Below are positions 18,347-27,156 of a DNA stretch of 47,838 nucleotides, one piece after another (positions within the stretch are counted from its first letter, which is position 1; each line of letters begins with the position of its first letter). This DNA is from Deltaproteobacteria bacterium (lineage in GTDB: Bacteria; Desulfobacterota; Binatia; UBA9968). The notes under the pieces were generated by a model. That model made no database searches. It was not told where the DNA came from and worked only from the letters and a program-made list of their open reading frames with translations. The DNA is taken from positions 1 to 47,838 of the forward strand of contig VBKE01000023.1 of NCBI GenBank assembly GCA_005879605.1, in the 5' to 3' direction. Position numbers and translations under genes: made by a program.

Positions 18347-18409
18347 TGGAGTGGTGGAGTGATGGAGTAATAGGTTTCCGATCCAATACTCCAATACTCC
18401 AACGCTCCA
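18347..18409. repeat. Inverted repeat of 8-bp iterons between pheS and pheT
   Basis: TGGAGT occurs three times with an 8-bp period (18347, 18355, 18363). After a 19-bp loop, the complement ACTCCA/GCTCCA occurs three times with the same period (18388, 18396, 18404). The two arms can form an imperfect hairpin of about 22 bp. Repeats of 'TATTGGAG' style are commonly seen between genes in metagenomic genomes. It lies in the 91-bp pheS-pheT gap, directly before the pheT start, so it may have inserted into the operon. Confidence 0.75.
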
Positions 18410-18422
18410 ATACTTCATCCTC

Positions 18423-20507
18423 ATGAAATTCACTTTCAACTGGCTAAAGGAGTTCGTGACGCTCAAGGTCGCGCCTGAGAAACTGGCCGAACTGCTGACC
18501 ATGGCCGGCATCGAGGTTGAGTCACTAACTTCACTGCGGGAGCCGGGCACGAGCCAAGAGGACTGGTTGTTTGAAATCGCGGTGACGCCGAACCGCGGTG
18601 ACTGCCTCGGCATCGCCGGCGTTGCCCGTGAAGTCTCGGCGCTGACCGGCGGGCCGTTGAAAACCGCCAAGGTGAGCGCGCACGCAAAGGATCCCGGCAT
18701 GGCAAAACGGGTGAGCGTCGAGATCAAGGATCGCCATCTTTGTCCCCGCTATTCAGCTAGAATCGTCGATGAGACACGCGTGGAGCCGTCGCCGGCTTGG
18801 CTGCGGTTTCGCCTGGAGAGTAGCGGGATTCGATCCATCAACAACGTGGTGGATATTACCAACTATGTGATGCTTGAGACCGGCCAACCCCTGCATGCCT
18901 TCGATCTCGATCGATTGCCTACGCGAGAGATCGTCGTGAGACCGGCCAAGGAGATTCGTAAATTTACAACTCTCGATGGCGTGGAACGCGAACTATTAGC
19001 CGAAGACCTTCTCATCTGTGATGGCGATGTGCCCGTTGCCCTTGCCGGGGTGATGGGAGGGATGGAGTCCGAGGTGCGAGAATCGACGTGCTCCGTGTTA
19101 TTAGAAAGCGCTAACTTCGATCCGATGGCCATCCGCCGCACGGCCAAGCGTCTCGCGCTTCACAGTGAGGCATCGCACAGGTTTGAAAGAGGCGTCGATC
19201 CGGAAGGGACGGTGGCCGCGCTGAATCGCGCCGTTTATCTTCTGAGTGAGCTTACAGGGGGCCGGCCGGTAAAAGGGTTGACGGACCGTTATCCGCGTCG
19301 GCTGAAAATGCCGACCATCCTGCTTCGCGAGGAGCGCATCGAAGGCATGCTCGGCATCCGCATGGACGGCAAGCAAGCCGGAAAAATTCTGCAAGCCCTG
19401 GGACTGAAAGCCCGTCGACACGCAAAGAGCGGGCGTATCGAAGTGATTCCGCCGACCAGCCGTCCGGATCTCACGCGCGAAGCGGACCTGATCGAGGAAC
19501 TGGCGCGGCTCCACGGCTATCAAAAGATTCCCGCCGCTCTGCCTCTCTTGCGCTTATCGGGCGGGAAAACCGACGACCGCTTAGCACAAGAACGGCGCAT
19601 TCGCTCCTTTCTTACCGGAGAAGGGCTTGTGGAAGTCGTCAATCTTCCGTTCACGACAGAAAAGCTGAACCGCTCCTTTGGCGGTTTATGGAACGGCTCG
19701 TCGACTCCGGTCACCGTGCAAAATCCCCTTGCTAAAGAAAGCGCTGAGATGCGCTTGAGTTTGCTTCCCGGATTGATTGAAAACCTAAGGCATAATTTGG
19801 CGCAAAGGGCGGAAAGTTTCTGGGCATACCATCTGGGAAAGGTTTTCCGGCTGACCACCGATGGGGAAAGCGAAGAGCGACAGTGTCTCTCCGGATTATT
19901 GTACGGGCCGCGGGCCCGTCGCGGGTTACGAAGTGGGGAGGAGACTTCAACAGGCTTCCTGGACTGCAAGGGCGTGGTGGAAAGCATTTTGGATTTGCTA
20001 CGCCTAATCGAGAGGGCGACCTGGCTGCCGGAAGGGCCGGGAGTTCTCCATCCCGGCAGAGTCGCGTCTCTTCAATGCGACGATCGCACAGTGGGTTATT
20101 TCGGCCAGATTCATCCTGACGTTTGCGATGAGCTCGGACTGTCGCCTTTTTTTGTTTTCGAACTTGACTTCGAGAAATTGCTTGAGTATGCTCCGCGAAA
20201 AATAACGACTCGTTCCCTTCCGCGTTTTCCGTCTGTCGAGCGGGATTTTGCCATCGTGGTGGATCGCGCATTTCCCTCTCAACGGATCGTTAGTTGGATC
20301 AAGGATCTTAACGAAGCCCTGATCGAGCAGGTTCAGGTGTTTGACCAATACGTGGGTTCTTCGATCCCTGAAGGCAAGAAGAGTTTGGCGTACAAAATTT
20401 CCTATCGAGCCGATGATAGAACATTGACGGATGCAGAGGTCAACGCGGTTCACCAAAATCTGGTCGATCGAATGAGCGAGCTTTTCGGCGCTCAATTGCG
20501 GAGCTGA
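18423..20507 (+). CDS. pheT: Phenylalanyl-tRNA synthetase beta subunit, short form
   Basis: PheT of 694 residues, about 100 shorter than the usual 790-800. The start MKFTFNWLKEFVTLKVAPEKL is normal, but residue ~38 (EVESLTSLREPG) runs almost directly into 'FEIAVTPNRGDCLGIAGVARE'. The EMAP-like tRNA-binding OB domain that normally sits between these segments is absent. The B3/B4 editing domain, B5 domain, core-like domain and the C-terminal FDX-ACB anticodon domain ('RSLPRFPSVERDFAIVVD' onward) are present. Short PheT proteins are known in some lineages, so this is likely functional. The inverted repeat just upstream carries no clear ribosome site. Confidence 0.96.
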   Translation: MKFTFNWLKEFVTLKVAPEKLAELLTMAGIEVESLTSLREPGTSQEDWLFEIAVTPNRGDCLGIAGVAREVSALTGGPLKTAKVSAHAKDPGMAKRVSVEIKDRHLCPRYSARIVDETRVEPSPAWLRFRLESSGIRSINNVVDITNYVMLETGQPLHAFDLDRLPTREIVVRPAKEIRKFTTLDGVERELLAEDLLICDGDVPVALAGVMGGMESEVRESTCSVLLESANFDPMAIRRTAKRLALHSEASHRFERGVDPEGTVAALNRAVYLLSELTGGRPVKGLTDRYPRRLKMPTILLREERIEGMLGIRMDGKQAGKILQALGLKARRHAKSGRIEVIPPTSRPDLTREADLIEELARLHGYQKIPAALPLLRLSGGKTDDRLAQERRIRSFLTGEGLVEVVNLPFTTEKLNRSFGGLWNGSSTPVTVQNPLAKESAEMRLSLLPGLIENLRHNLAQRAESFWAYHLGKVFRLTTDGESEERQCLSGLLYGPRARRGLRSGEETSTGFLDCKGVVESILDLLRLIERATWLPEGPGVLHPGRVASLQCDDRTVGYFGQIHPDVCDELGLSPFFVFELDFEKLLEYAPRKITTRSLPRFPSVERDFAIVVDRAFPSQRIVSWIKDLNEALIEQVQVFDQYVGSSIPEGKKSLAYKISYRADDRTLTDAEVNAVHQNLVDRMSELFGAQLRS

Positions 20508-20545
20508 GTTTCGGTTCAGGGTCCAAGAGAGCGAAGAGGTGGAAA

Positions 20546-20872
20546 ATGACTAAGGCAGAAATCATCGCGCGAATCTACGAGAAAGTGGGATTTTCAAAGA
20601 AAGACGCCACGGATGTGGTCGAAGCCACGTTCGACATTATCAAGGGCTGTTTGGAGCGCGGAGAGAAAGTCAAAATTTCCGGGTTCGGCAATTTCGTTGT
20701 GAACACGAAACGGCCGCGCAAAGGACGAAACCCTCAGACGGGCGATGAAATTATCATCGTGGGGCGCAAGGTTCTCACGTTCAAGGCGAGCCAGATTCTG
20801 AAGAAAAGCCTCAATACGATGTCATCCCCTTCTTCTTCCATGTCGTCGCCCTCGTCGGCCGCATCCGAATAA
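20546..20872 (+). CDS. ihfA: Integration host factor alpha subunit
   Basis: A 108-residue HU/IHF-family DNA-bending protein. MTKAEIIARIYEKVGFSKKD and the arm 'RPRKGRNPQTGDEI' are typical of IHF-alpha. The position behind pheT is the standard ihfA locus. The C-terminus carries an extra tail rich in Ser and Pro (SSPSSSMSSPSS) of about 15 residues. It acts on the nucleoid, in recombination and in sigma54 promoters. It starts at ATG 20546 with GAGGTGG nearby. Confidence 0.94.
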   Translation: MTKAEIIARIYEKVGFSKKDATDVVEATFDIIKGCLERGEKVKISGFGNFVVNTKRPRKGRNPQTGDEIIIVGRKVLTFKASQILKKSLNTMSSPSSSMSSPSSAASE

Positions 20873-20881
20873 AGAGCGGCG

Positions 20882-21235
20882 ATGCCATCCCCTTTGCCGG
20901 ACAAGATTTATTTCAAAATCGGCGAGGTCAGCGAGATCGTCGGCGTTGAGCCTTATGTTTTGCGCTACTGGGAGACTGAATTCGACCTCCTGAAACCTTC
21001 CAAGGCGCCGTCGCGCCACCGGCTCTACAAGAAAAAAGACGTGGAGCTCTTACTGGATATCAAACGGCTCCTTTACTCCGAGGGGTTTACGATCGAAGGC
21101 GCGAGGAAGAAACTCAAAGAAACCAAGAAAGAAGAAAAAAATCAGCTAAAGCTCCCGCTCGCCGACCAGAAGTACCGGAGTGCGCTCGTCAAGATCAAAA
21201 AAGATTTGGTCTCCCTCCGTAAGTTGCTGTCGTAA
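20882..21235 (+). CDS. MerR-family transcription regulator
   Basis: A 117-residue MerR-type protein starting 9 bp after ihfA. The helix-turn-helix and wing are clear: '[25 protein letters not shown]' and '[32 protein letters not shown]'. The C-terminal half is a lysine-rich helix with no metal-binding cysteines, so it is not a metal sensor. A MerR gene behind ihfA is the usual arrangement in deltaproteobacterial-type genomes. Its target is unknown. Confidence 0.9.
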   Translation: MPSPLPDKIYFKIGEVSEIVGVEPYVLRYWETEFDLLKPSKAPSRHRLYKKKDVELLLDIKRLLYSEGFTIEGARKKLKETKKEEKNQLKLPLADQKYRSALVKIKKDLVSLRKLLS

Positions 21236-21564
21236 ACCAGAGTCTGCGGATTGCCGGCTCTGGCGGATTGACTTCCCGCCACCTACGTATGCGCGGCGGT
21301 TGATCGGAACGTATTCCGGTCAGTGACGACGAGCTTACGTAAGTCCGGCGCGACGAGCGCGCCGCGCTGACACGACTCCGGTACCGCCGTCGCTCTCGCG
21401 AAATGAAATGTGACGTGGCAAAGCGGCAAGAGTTGAAGCAGCGGATCCTGAAGACAATCGAGGCAAACCATCCGGCGGACTAATGCTTATTTTGCCTTGA
21501 CTGCCTTCTCCGCGCGAACTATCATCCAGCCACCTTCAAGGATTGGAAATGAGGAGGAATTAGG
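21236..21564. other. 329-bp intergenic region, no supported gene
   Basis: Nothing convincing is encoded. A 26-codon frame from ATG 21403 to TAA 21483 is basic but has no ribosome site. It contains the upstream region of the ABC importer, with GAGGAGGAATTAGG just before the ATG at 21565. Confidence 0.35.
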
Positions 21565-22641
21565 ATGATTAAGCGAGTTGTTTGGCTTTCAGTGGTGCTG
21601 GCAGCGCTTTGCTTTCAAAATTTGAGTACCTATGCGGCGGAAAGCCCTCAGACACTCGCCGGAGCGCAGAAGGAAGGAAAACTCGTAATCTACTCTTCGA
21701 CGGATTCCGCGAGCGTGGAGCCGTTGCTGCAGGACTTCAAGAGCCTCTATCCATTCCTGCAGGTGGAATACAACGATCTCAACACCACTGAAATCTACAA
21801 TCGTTTCGTCGCGGAGACGGCCTCCGGCTCGGGAACCGCCGATTTACTCTGGAGCTCGGCGATGGATTTGCAACTTCAGCTCGCCAGCAAAGGCAACGCG
21901 CTGGCCTATGCCTCGCCAGAAATTTCCGGTCTGCCGAAGTGGGCGGTGTGGCAGAACCAAGCCTTTGGCACGACCTTCGAGCCGGTCAGCATTGCTTATA
22001 ATAAGCGGCTCTTGCCGGCGGACGCGGTGCCGCAGAATCATTCGGACATGATACGACTGCCGAAGGAGAAACCGGATGTCTTCAAGGAGAAGATCGCCAC
22101 CTTCGATCCGGAAAAGAGTGGCGTCGGTTTTTTGATGATGACGCAGGACGCGAAAATGTTCCCGCAATTTTGGGATCTGGCAAAGGCATTGGGGAGCAGC
22201 GGCACCAAAGTTTACACGAGTACCGGCGCGATGCTGGAAAAGGTCGGCTCAGGTGAGCATTATTTGGCTTACAATATAGTCGGGTCGTATGTTCTCCTGC
22301 GCCAAAAGAAGGATCCATCATTGGCTCTGGTGCTGCCCAAGGATTATACCTTGGTGTTTTCGCGAATCGCCTTTATTTCTAAAACGGCGCGCAATCCCAA
22401 CTCGGCGAAGCTCTTCTTGGACTATATTCTTTCCAAGCGGGGCCAGTCGGTGATGTCTGAGAAGTCTTTGGTTTATTCTATTCGGAGCGATGTCACGGGA
22501 AACGTTACGGCCGCGGGGCTGACCAAAGAGCTCGGCAAAGCGCTGAAGCCCATCGAGGTGAATACGGACATCCTGGCCGGCCTGGAGCAGAAAAAACGGC
22601 TTGAATTCATGAAGCAGTGGCAGGCTGCGCTGAAGCGGTAG
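21565..22641 (+). CDS. ABC transporter substrate-binding protein (ferric-iron/family 1 type)
   Basis: A 358-residue periplasmic binding protein. A signal peptide (MIKRVVWLSVVLAALCF, cleavage near YAA-ES at 25) is followed by 'LAGAQKEGKLVIYSSTDSASVEPLLQDFKSLYPFL', the typical start of FbpA/AfuA-like iron binders and related family 1 proteins. The Tyr/His iron ligands cannot be assigned with confidence, so the ligand may be iron, a phosphonate or another anion. It starts at ATG 21565 behind GAGGAGG. Its permease starts 4 bp after its stop. Confidence 0.9.
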   Translation: MIKRVVWLSVVLAALCFQNLSTYAAESPQTLAGAQKEGKLVIYSSTDSASVEPLLQDFKSLYPFLQVEYNDLNTTEIYNRFVAETASGSGTADLLWSSAMDLQLQLASKGNALAYASPEISGLPKWAVWQNQAFGTTFEPVSIAYNKRLLPADAVPQNHSDMIRLPKEKPDVFKEKIATFDPEKSGVGFLMMTQDAKMFPQFWDLAKALGSSGTKVYTSTGAMLEKVGSGEHYLAYNIVGSYVLLRQKKDPSLALVLPKDYTLVFSRIAFISKTARNPNSAKLFLDYILSKRGQSVMSEKSLVYSIRSDVTGNVTAAGLTKELGKALKPIEVNTDILAGLEQKKRLEFMKQWQAALKR

Positions 22642-22645
22642 GAGC

Positions 22646-24313
22646 GTGAGCCGGACTCTGCGTTGGTTCGCCGTGATCGGCGTTGCCCTGGTGGTTTTCG
22701 GACCGCTGGGGCTTATCCTATACCAGAGTTTCCTCAACGAACCGTTCTTCAGTCAAAGCGCCAGATTCAGTCTGGACGCTTATCGCTACATTCTCAGTGA
22801 TTCGGGCTTTCATTCCGCTTTCGGCACTTCACTCGTTGTTTCTTTCGGCATGACGCTAATCTCGGTTCCTCTCGGAAGTCTGCTGGCGTTTCTTCTCGTA
22901 CGGACCGATCTCCCTGGAAAGAAATGGCTTGAGCCATGGATTCTCGTGCCGATTTTTCTTTCGCCGGTGGTTTTGGCTTTCGGCTACGTCGTCGCCGTTG
23001 GGCCCGTGGGCTTTTTCTCATTATGGACCAAGGCGCTGATCGGACGCGTGCCGTGGAGTCTCTACTCTCTTTTCGGCATGGTTTTGATTGCCGGCCTGAC
23101 CCACGTGCCGCATACGTTTCTTTATGTCTCATCGGCGCTACGCAGCTTGGACCCATCCGTCGAAGAGGCGGCGCGAGTTGCAGGCGCCGGACCTTGGCGT
23201 ATCGCCGTAACGGTTAGTCTCCCCTTGGTGCTGCCTTCTATCCTTTTCAGCGCGGCTTTGATTTTTCTTCTCGGGTTCGAATTGTTCGGTTTGCCATTGG
23301 TTCTAGGAGATCCCGCCGGCCTGCTCGTTCTCACGACTTATCTATACAAGCTCACCAATTTGCTGGGCATTCCTTCTTACCATCTGATGGCGGTTGTCGC
23401 CCTGAGCATTGTTGCCTTAACTTTCCCGCTCGTTTATCTCCAGCGCAGAATGCTCCGCACGGCGGGTCGCTTCGCCGTGATCGGCGGCAAAGGTCAGGCT
23501 TTTCGTCCACTGCCGCTTGGCGCATTGCGCTGGCCTGCGGTCGCGGTGGTTGTGCTCTGGCTGGCTGTGACCGTGCTCTTGCCTCTTGTCGGGGTTGCCT
23601 TGCGCTCGCTCGTGAGTTCATGGGGAGAGGGGATAAAGTTATCTGAGGTTTTAACCCTCGACCATTTTCGGGAACTCTCGGGTTACCCCAACCTGGTCCG
23701 CGGCATTATCAACACGTTTTTAATCGGCGGCGTCGGCGGTGCTTTGTCAGTCATTTTTTACGCCGTCGTCGCGTTGGCTGCGCATCGCTGGCAAAGTCGC
23801 TGGGTAACTTTTTTGGATTATCTAGTCATGGTGCCGCGGGCGCTCCCCGGCTTGGTAGTGGGCCTGGCGTTTCTTTGGGTTTTTCTGTTTTTCAAACCCA
23901 TCGCTCCCTTACGGACGACGTTGTTTAGTCTTTGGATCGCATACACCGTGGTCTGGCTGGCCTACGGCCTCAGACTGATTTCAGCCAGTCTTTTTCAGGT
24001 AAAGCCGGAACTGGAAGAGGCGGCGCGCGTCACCGGCGCGACCCAGGGCTTGGTTTTTCGCGACGTCACTTTGCCGCTGATTCGCTTCGGACTCATTGGC
24101 AGCTGGCTTTTGATCTTCATGATGTACATTCGCGAATACTCCACGGGCGTCTATCTTCTTGGGCCAGGCACCGAGGTCATCGGATCGTTGATCGTTTCGC
24201 TGTGGGGAACCGGCGCGCTTGACCTCATCGCAGCCCTTTCGGTGGTCGAAGTCGCGCTGGTGGGAATCGTATTGTTCATCGCGCTTCGATTAGGAGTGAG
24301 GCTCGATGCCTGA
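22646..24313 (+). CDS. ABC transporter permease, fused two-module (FbpB/ThiP type)
   Basis: A 555-residue inner-membrane protein with about 12 spans in two halves. Each half has an EAA loop that docks the ATPase: 'EEAARVAGAGPWRIAVTVSLP' near 173 and 'EEAARVTGATQGLVFRDVTLP' near 455. This fused form is typical of iron(III) and thiamine importers. It starts on GTG 22646 with a TAGGAG site and forms one operon with the genes before and after. The stop lies 7 bp inside the ATPase gene, so translation is coupled. Confidence 0.93.
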   Translation: MSRTLRWFAVIGVALVVFGPLGLILYQSFLNEPFFSQSARFSLDAYRYILSDSGFHSAFGTSLVVSFGMTLISVPLGSLLAFLLVRTDLPGKKWLEPWILVPIFLSPVVLAFGYVVAVGPVGFFSLWTKALIGRVPWSLYSLFGMVLIAGLTHVPHTFLYVSSALRSLDPSVEEAARVAGAGPWRIAVTVSLPLVLPSILFSAALIFLLGFELFGLPLVLGDPAGLLVLTTYLYKLTNLLGIPSYHLMAVVALSIVALTFPLVYLQRRMLRTAGRFAVIGGKGQAFRPLPLGALRWPAVAVVVLWLAVTVLLPLVGVALRSLVSSWGEGIKLSEVLTLDHFRELSGYPNLVRGIINTFLIGGVGGALSVIFYAVVALAAHRWQSRWVTFLDYLVMVPRALPGLVVGLAFLWVFLFFKPIAPLRTTLFSLWIAYTVVWLAYGLRLISASLFQVKPELEEAARVTGATQGLVFRDVTLPLIRFGLIGSWLLIFMMYIREYSTGVYLLGPGTEVIGSLIVSLWGTGALDLIAALSVVEVALVGIVLFIALRLGVRLDA

Positions 24314-25361
24314 TCTCGTCGCGGATAATATCGAGAAGCAGTTAGGCACGGCGCAAGTGTTGTGCGGCGTGTCCTTCCAGCTTCAGCAGAGGGAGATCCT
24401 TGCTCTTCTAGGTCCATCGGGAAGCGGTAAGACGACCCTGCTCCGCTCGGTCGCGGGGCTGGAGCGACCGGACGCCGGTAAAATCGAATTGCGCGGCAAG
24501 ATCGTATTCGATGCTGGTTCCGGATTCGAAATCCCGGCAGAGCAACGGGGACTCGGGCTGGTGTTTCAATCGTACGCGATATGGCCGCACCGGTCGGTCT
24601 TCGAAAACGTCGCTTACGGCTTGCGTTTAAGGCGCGCTCGCGAAACTGACATTCAGAAAAGAGTCGGCGAGGTTTTGGAACGGCTCGGACTCGGTCATCT
24701 GGGAGATCGTTACGCCCATCAACTCTCCGGCGGCCAGCAGCAGCGCGTCGCCCTCGCACGGGCAATGGTTTACAATCCGCCGGTGCTGCTGCTCGACGAG
24801 CCGTTATCGAATCTTGATGCCAAGCTGCGCGAGGATGCGCGCGCCTGGCTGCGCGAAATCATCAAGCAGACTGAAACCAGTGCGCTTTATGTCACTCATG
24901 ATCAGACCGAAGCTTTAGCGATTGCGGATCGAATTCTGGTGTTGGATCGAGGACGGATTCAGCAGGAGGGTCCCCCGGAACAGATTTATGCCCATCCTGC
25001 GAGTCGCTTCGCCGCGGAGTTCATGGGAAGCAATAATAGACTCGACGGAACACTCGCAGAGGTTGTGGGCAATCGCGCGCGACTGACAGGGGAGGGTTGG
25101 AGTTTGTGGGGAGAGCTCCGAGCAGAGAAAAAGGCGCAGGATGCCGCCACCGGTCTGGTCCGGGTGGAGCGGTTGCGGTTGACCGATAACGCCGGCACGA
25201 ATCATCTCAAGATGAAGCTCCGTTCGGCTCTTTATCTTGGCGAGCGCTGGGAATATGTTTTTTATTTGGCCGGTCTTCGTATCCGTGTTTGGGGCGAAGA
25301 GCGTTTGGCGGAAGGTGAGTATTGGGTTTCGTTTCCCGAAACTTCATTGTGGATTTTTTAA
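24306..25361 (+). CDS. ABC transporter ATP-binding protein (FbpC/PotA type)
   Basis: A 351-residue ATPase. Walker A GPSGSGKT at 36-43, Q-loop Q88, signature LSGGQ at 140-144, Walker B 'VLLLDEPLSNLDA' with D164/E165, and the switch His198 are all intact. A C-terminal TOBE-like domain (about 240-351) follows, as in iron and polyamine importers. It overlaps the permease by 8 bp. With the two previous genes it forms a complete importer. Confidence 0.95.
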   Translation: MPDLVADNIEKQLGTAQVLCGVSFQLQQREILALLGPSGSGKTTLLRSVAGLERPDAGKIELRGKIVFDAGSGFEIPAEQRGLGLVFQSYAIWPHRSVFENVAYGLRLRRARETDIQKRVGEVLERLGLGHLGDRYAHQLSGGQQQRVALARAMVYNPPVLLLDEPLSNLDAKLREDARAWLREIIKQTETSALYVTHDQTEALAIADRILVLDRGRIQQEGPPEQIYAHPASRFAAEFMGSNNRLDGTLAEVVGNRARLTGEGWSLWGELRAEKKAQDAATGLVRVERLRLTDNAGTNHLKMKLRSALYLGERWEYVFYLAGLRIRVWGEERLAEGEYWVSFPETSLWIF

Positions 25362-25482
25362 AGCGACGGCGGCTGTTATTGATTTTGAGTTTATCCGGTT
25401 GTTGATTAGCGTGATGACCAAATGTACTAAATTGATTTAGGTCAGTGGGGATGTTACAGTTTCGCTGATTCGAAATCGCCGT

Positions 25483-25559
25483 CGGGGCGTAGCGCAGCCT
25501 GGTAGCGCACACGCTTGGGGTGCGTGTGGTCACCGGTTCAAATCCGGTCGCCCCGACCA
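25483..25559 (+). tRNA. tRNA-Pro (GGG)
   Basis: The acceptor CGGGGCG (25483-25489) pairs with CGCCCCG (25549-25555). The anticodon stem CACGC/GCGTG carries loop TTGGGGT, anticodon GGG. The T-arm is ACCGG-TTCAAAT-CCGGT. Discriminator A and an encoded CCA end at 25559. A T-rich stretch follows but no clear terminator stem. Confidence 0.96.
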
Positions 25560-25967
25560 TTCCTTTTTTCTATATTGCCGATAAATTGATTTAACTGCGG
25601 GCCGCGTAGCCGATCAGTCCTGATTGGCCACGCAAACACATTCCGTCCTTTTAGCGTCACTTCGCCAATCTCACATGAAAAAGATTTAAAGCGAAACCCA
25701 GCAAGACCGTCGGCAAGGCAGATAGAGACAACGAAGGTGCTGGAGCGGCGACGTATCGAAGATTAGGAGAGGCGAATGGTTTACAAAGGCTAACGTGTGA
25801 CCAGAAAAGCCAGACCGTACCTACACACTGGATAAAACGGCAACCGTGCCTGTTTAAGGTATTACCCACCACTCGTGCGGCTTCCAACAACCTCTCATTT
25901 TGGGACTGTTTTCCGATGGCGTGCTCGTTGCTCTTCATCCCGCGCGTCCATGAGTGCATCGCCCACA
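25560..25967. other. 408-bp intergenic region, no supported gene
   Basis: No coding sequence is supported on either strand. A long minus-strand frame crosses it but runs through the TPR gene in antisense and lacks protein-like composition. Sequence immediately after tRNA-Pro is T-rich. Confidence 0.35.
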
Positions 25968-26606
25968 ATGACATTGCCCCCCGGAATACCCGCGACGAAC
26001 ACAGAAACAGAGCAGGAGATTCTCGGGGCGGTTGAGGAGGCTGCCGGAGGCCAGGAACGCGTAAAAGCTTTGTGGCAGCTCGTGTTTTTTTATCAGGAGC
26101 AGGCAAATCGTAGTGATCTCGCAGTCCCGCTTCTCGAGCTAATCATCCGGGAATCCGATGACCCCGAGAATACAGCTATCGCTTACTACACCCTCGGACA
26201 CATTGAACAGACGAGTGAGAAATGGGCAGAAGCTTTGCTCCACTACGAAAAGGGCCTATCTCTATCACCGAGACATCTCGCGACAACGTATTTTCTTTAT
26301 AACAACGCGGGTTGCTGCCTAAACTCGCTGGGGCTTTATGAGTCAGCCAAACGGTACTGCCGTCGGGCAATTGAGGTCAACGCCAAGGCGCCGAACGCAT
26401 TTAAGAACCTCGGAGTAAGCCTTTACGGTCAAGGGAATCTCAAGGGCGCTGCTTGGTGTTGGGGAAAAGCGATCAAAGTTAATCCCTCTGATCCTCGCGC
26501 AGCGGAACTCTTGGATCAGTTGCTAGCGAAGCATCCGGCTTTAAAATCGGAGTGCCCTTGGATTCATCGAGCGCTAAAGCCCTTGCGCAAGACATCCCGA
26601 GGTTGA
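25968..26606 (+). CDS. TPR-repeat protein
   Basis: A soluble protein of 212 residues when started at ATG 25968 (MTLPPGIPATNTETEQE). Starts at 25875 or 25950 would add residues with no conserved look. Several tetratricopeptide units are visible: 'TAIAYYTLGHIEQTSEKWAEALLHYEKGLSLSP', 'YNNAGCCLNSLGLYESAKRYCRRAIEVNAKAP' and 'AFKNLGVSLYGQGNLKGAAWCWGKAIKVNPSDP'. TPR folds mediate protein contacts; no partner is identified. It is alone, followed by two small genes on the same strand. Confidence 0.8.
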   Translation: MTLPPGIPATNTETEQEILGAVEEAAGGQERVKALWQLVFFYQEQANRSDLAVPLLELIIRESDDPENTAIAYYTLGHIEQTSEKWAEALLHYEKGLSLSPRHLATTYFLYNNAGCCLNSLGLYESAKRYCRRAIEVNAKAPNAFKNLGVSLYGQGNLKGAAWCWGKAIKVNPSDPRAAELLDQLLAKHPALKSECPWIHRALKPLRKTSRG

Positions 26607-26693
26607 ATCATTATTTCTGAACTGAACAGTTGCCTACGAGTTTTATGATTACTGTCTAACTGCCATACCGACTGAATTCATGCCGGTCTTTAC

Positions 26694-26927
26694 ATGAAGC
26701 AAATTTCGCATCACGGCTATAGGGTCACCGGCACTGCAAAGAATCATGAAGGAACTTGGCGGCCCCATGCTCGTGTTTCATGCGATGCCCGCGGCCGACA
26801 GGAGGTTGAGTTACAAGATACAAATTGCTTTGCAACCGAAGGTGAGGCCGAAGAGTACGCGCTGCGGTTGGGGAAGCACTGGGTAAACAAAAGGCGGCTC
26901 CGCCGGGTAGTGATTCCCCGGAGTTGA
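26694..26927 (+). CDS. Small conserved-looking protein of unknown function
   Basis: A 77-residue protein. The pattern 'GYRVTGTAKNHEGTWRPHARVS' then 'FATEGEAEEYALRLGKHWVNKR' resembles a widespread small family of beta-hairpin plus helix proteins with 'FxTxEEAxxxxLxxGKxWID'. No function is assigned to that family. It has no signal peptide or membrane segment. Its ribosome site is weak. Confidence 0.6.
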   Translation: MKQISHHGYRVTGTAKNHEGTWRPHARVSCDARGRQEVELQDTNCFATEGEAEEYALRLGKHWVNKRRLRRVVIPRS

Positions 26928-26946
26928 TTCAAGGAGTATGTGATCG

Positions 26947-27156
26947 ATGAAGATTGTTTATAGCGGTCAATTGCTTGCGGCTAGGCCCGAGCTAACGGAC
27001 CGGTGGCATGCCCTGGTTGAGGAATACCGGCGCGACATGGAAAATATCTTGAGCCGGGCGTTTTTGATTTCTGAATCTGAGTGGCGTGAAAACGTCACTG
27101 TGATGACCCTGATCGATCGAAACGCGACGAAGCTCTCGCTAAAGTGGACGAAATAG
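26947..27156 (+). CDS. Small hypothetical protein
   Basis: A 69-residue soluble protein, starting at ATG 26947 with CAAGGAG 10 bp upstream. It is mostly helical (ARPELTDRWHALVEEYRRDM). It follows the previous small gene by 19 bp and may be co-transcribed. No homologue is recognised. Confidence 0.5.
   Translation: MKIVYSGQLLAARPELTDRWHALVEEYRRDMENILSRAFLISESEWRENVTVMTLIDRNATKLSLKWTK

Noticed and set aside
25657..26106. 149-codon minus-strand frame between tRNA-Pro and the TPR gene
   Set aside because: It runs antisense into the TPR gene, and its composition is that of a shadow frame.
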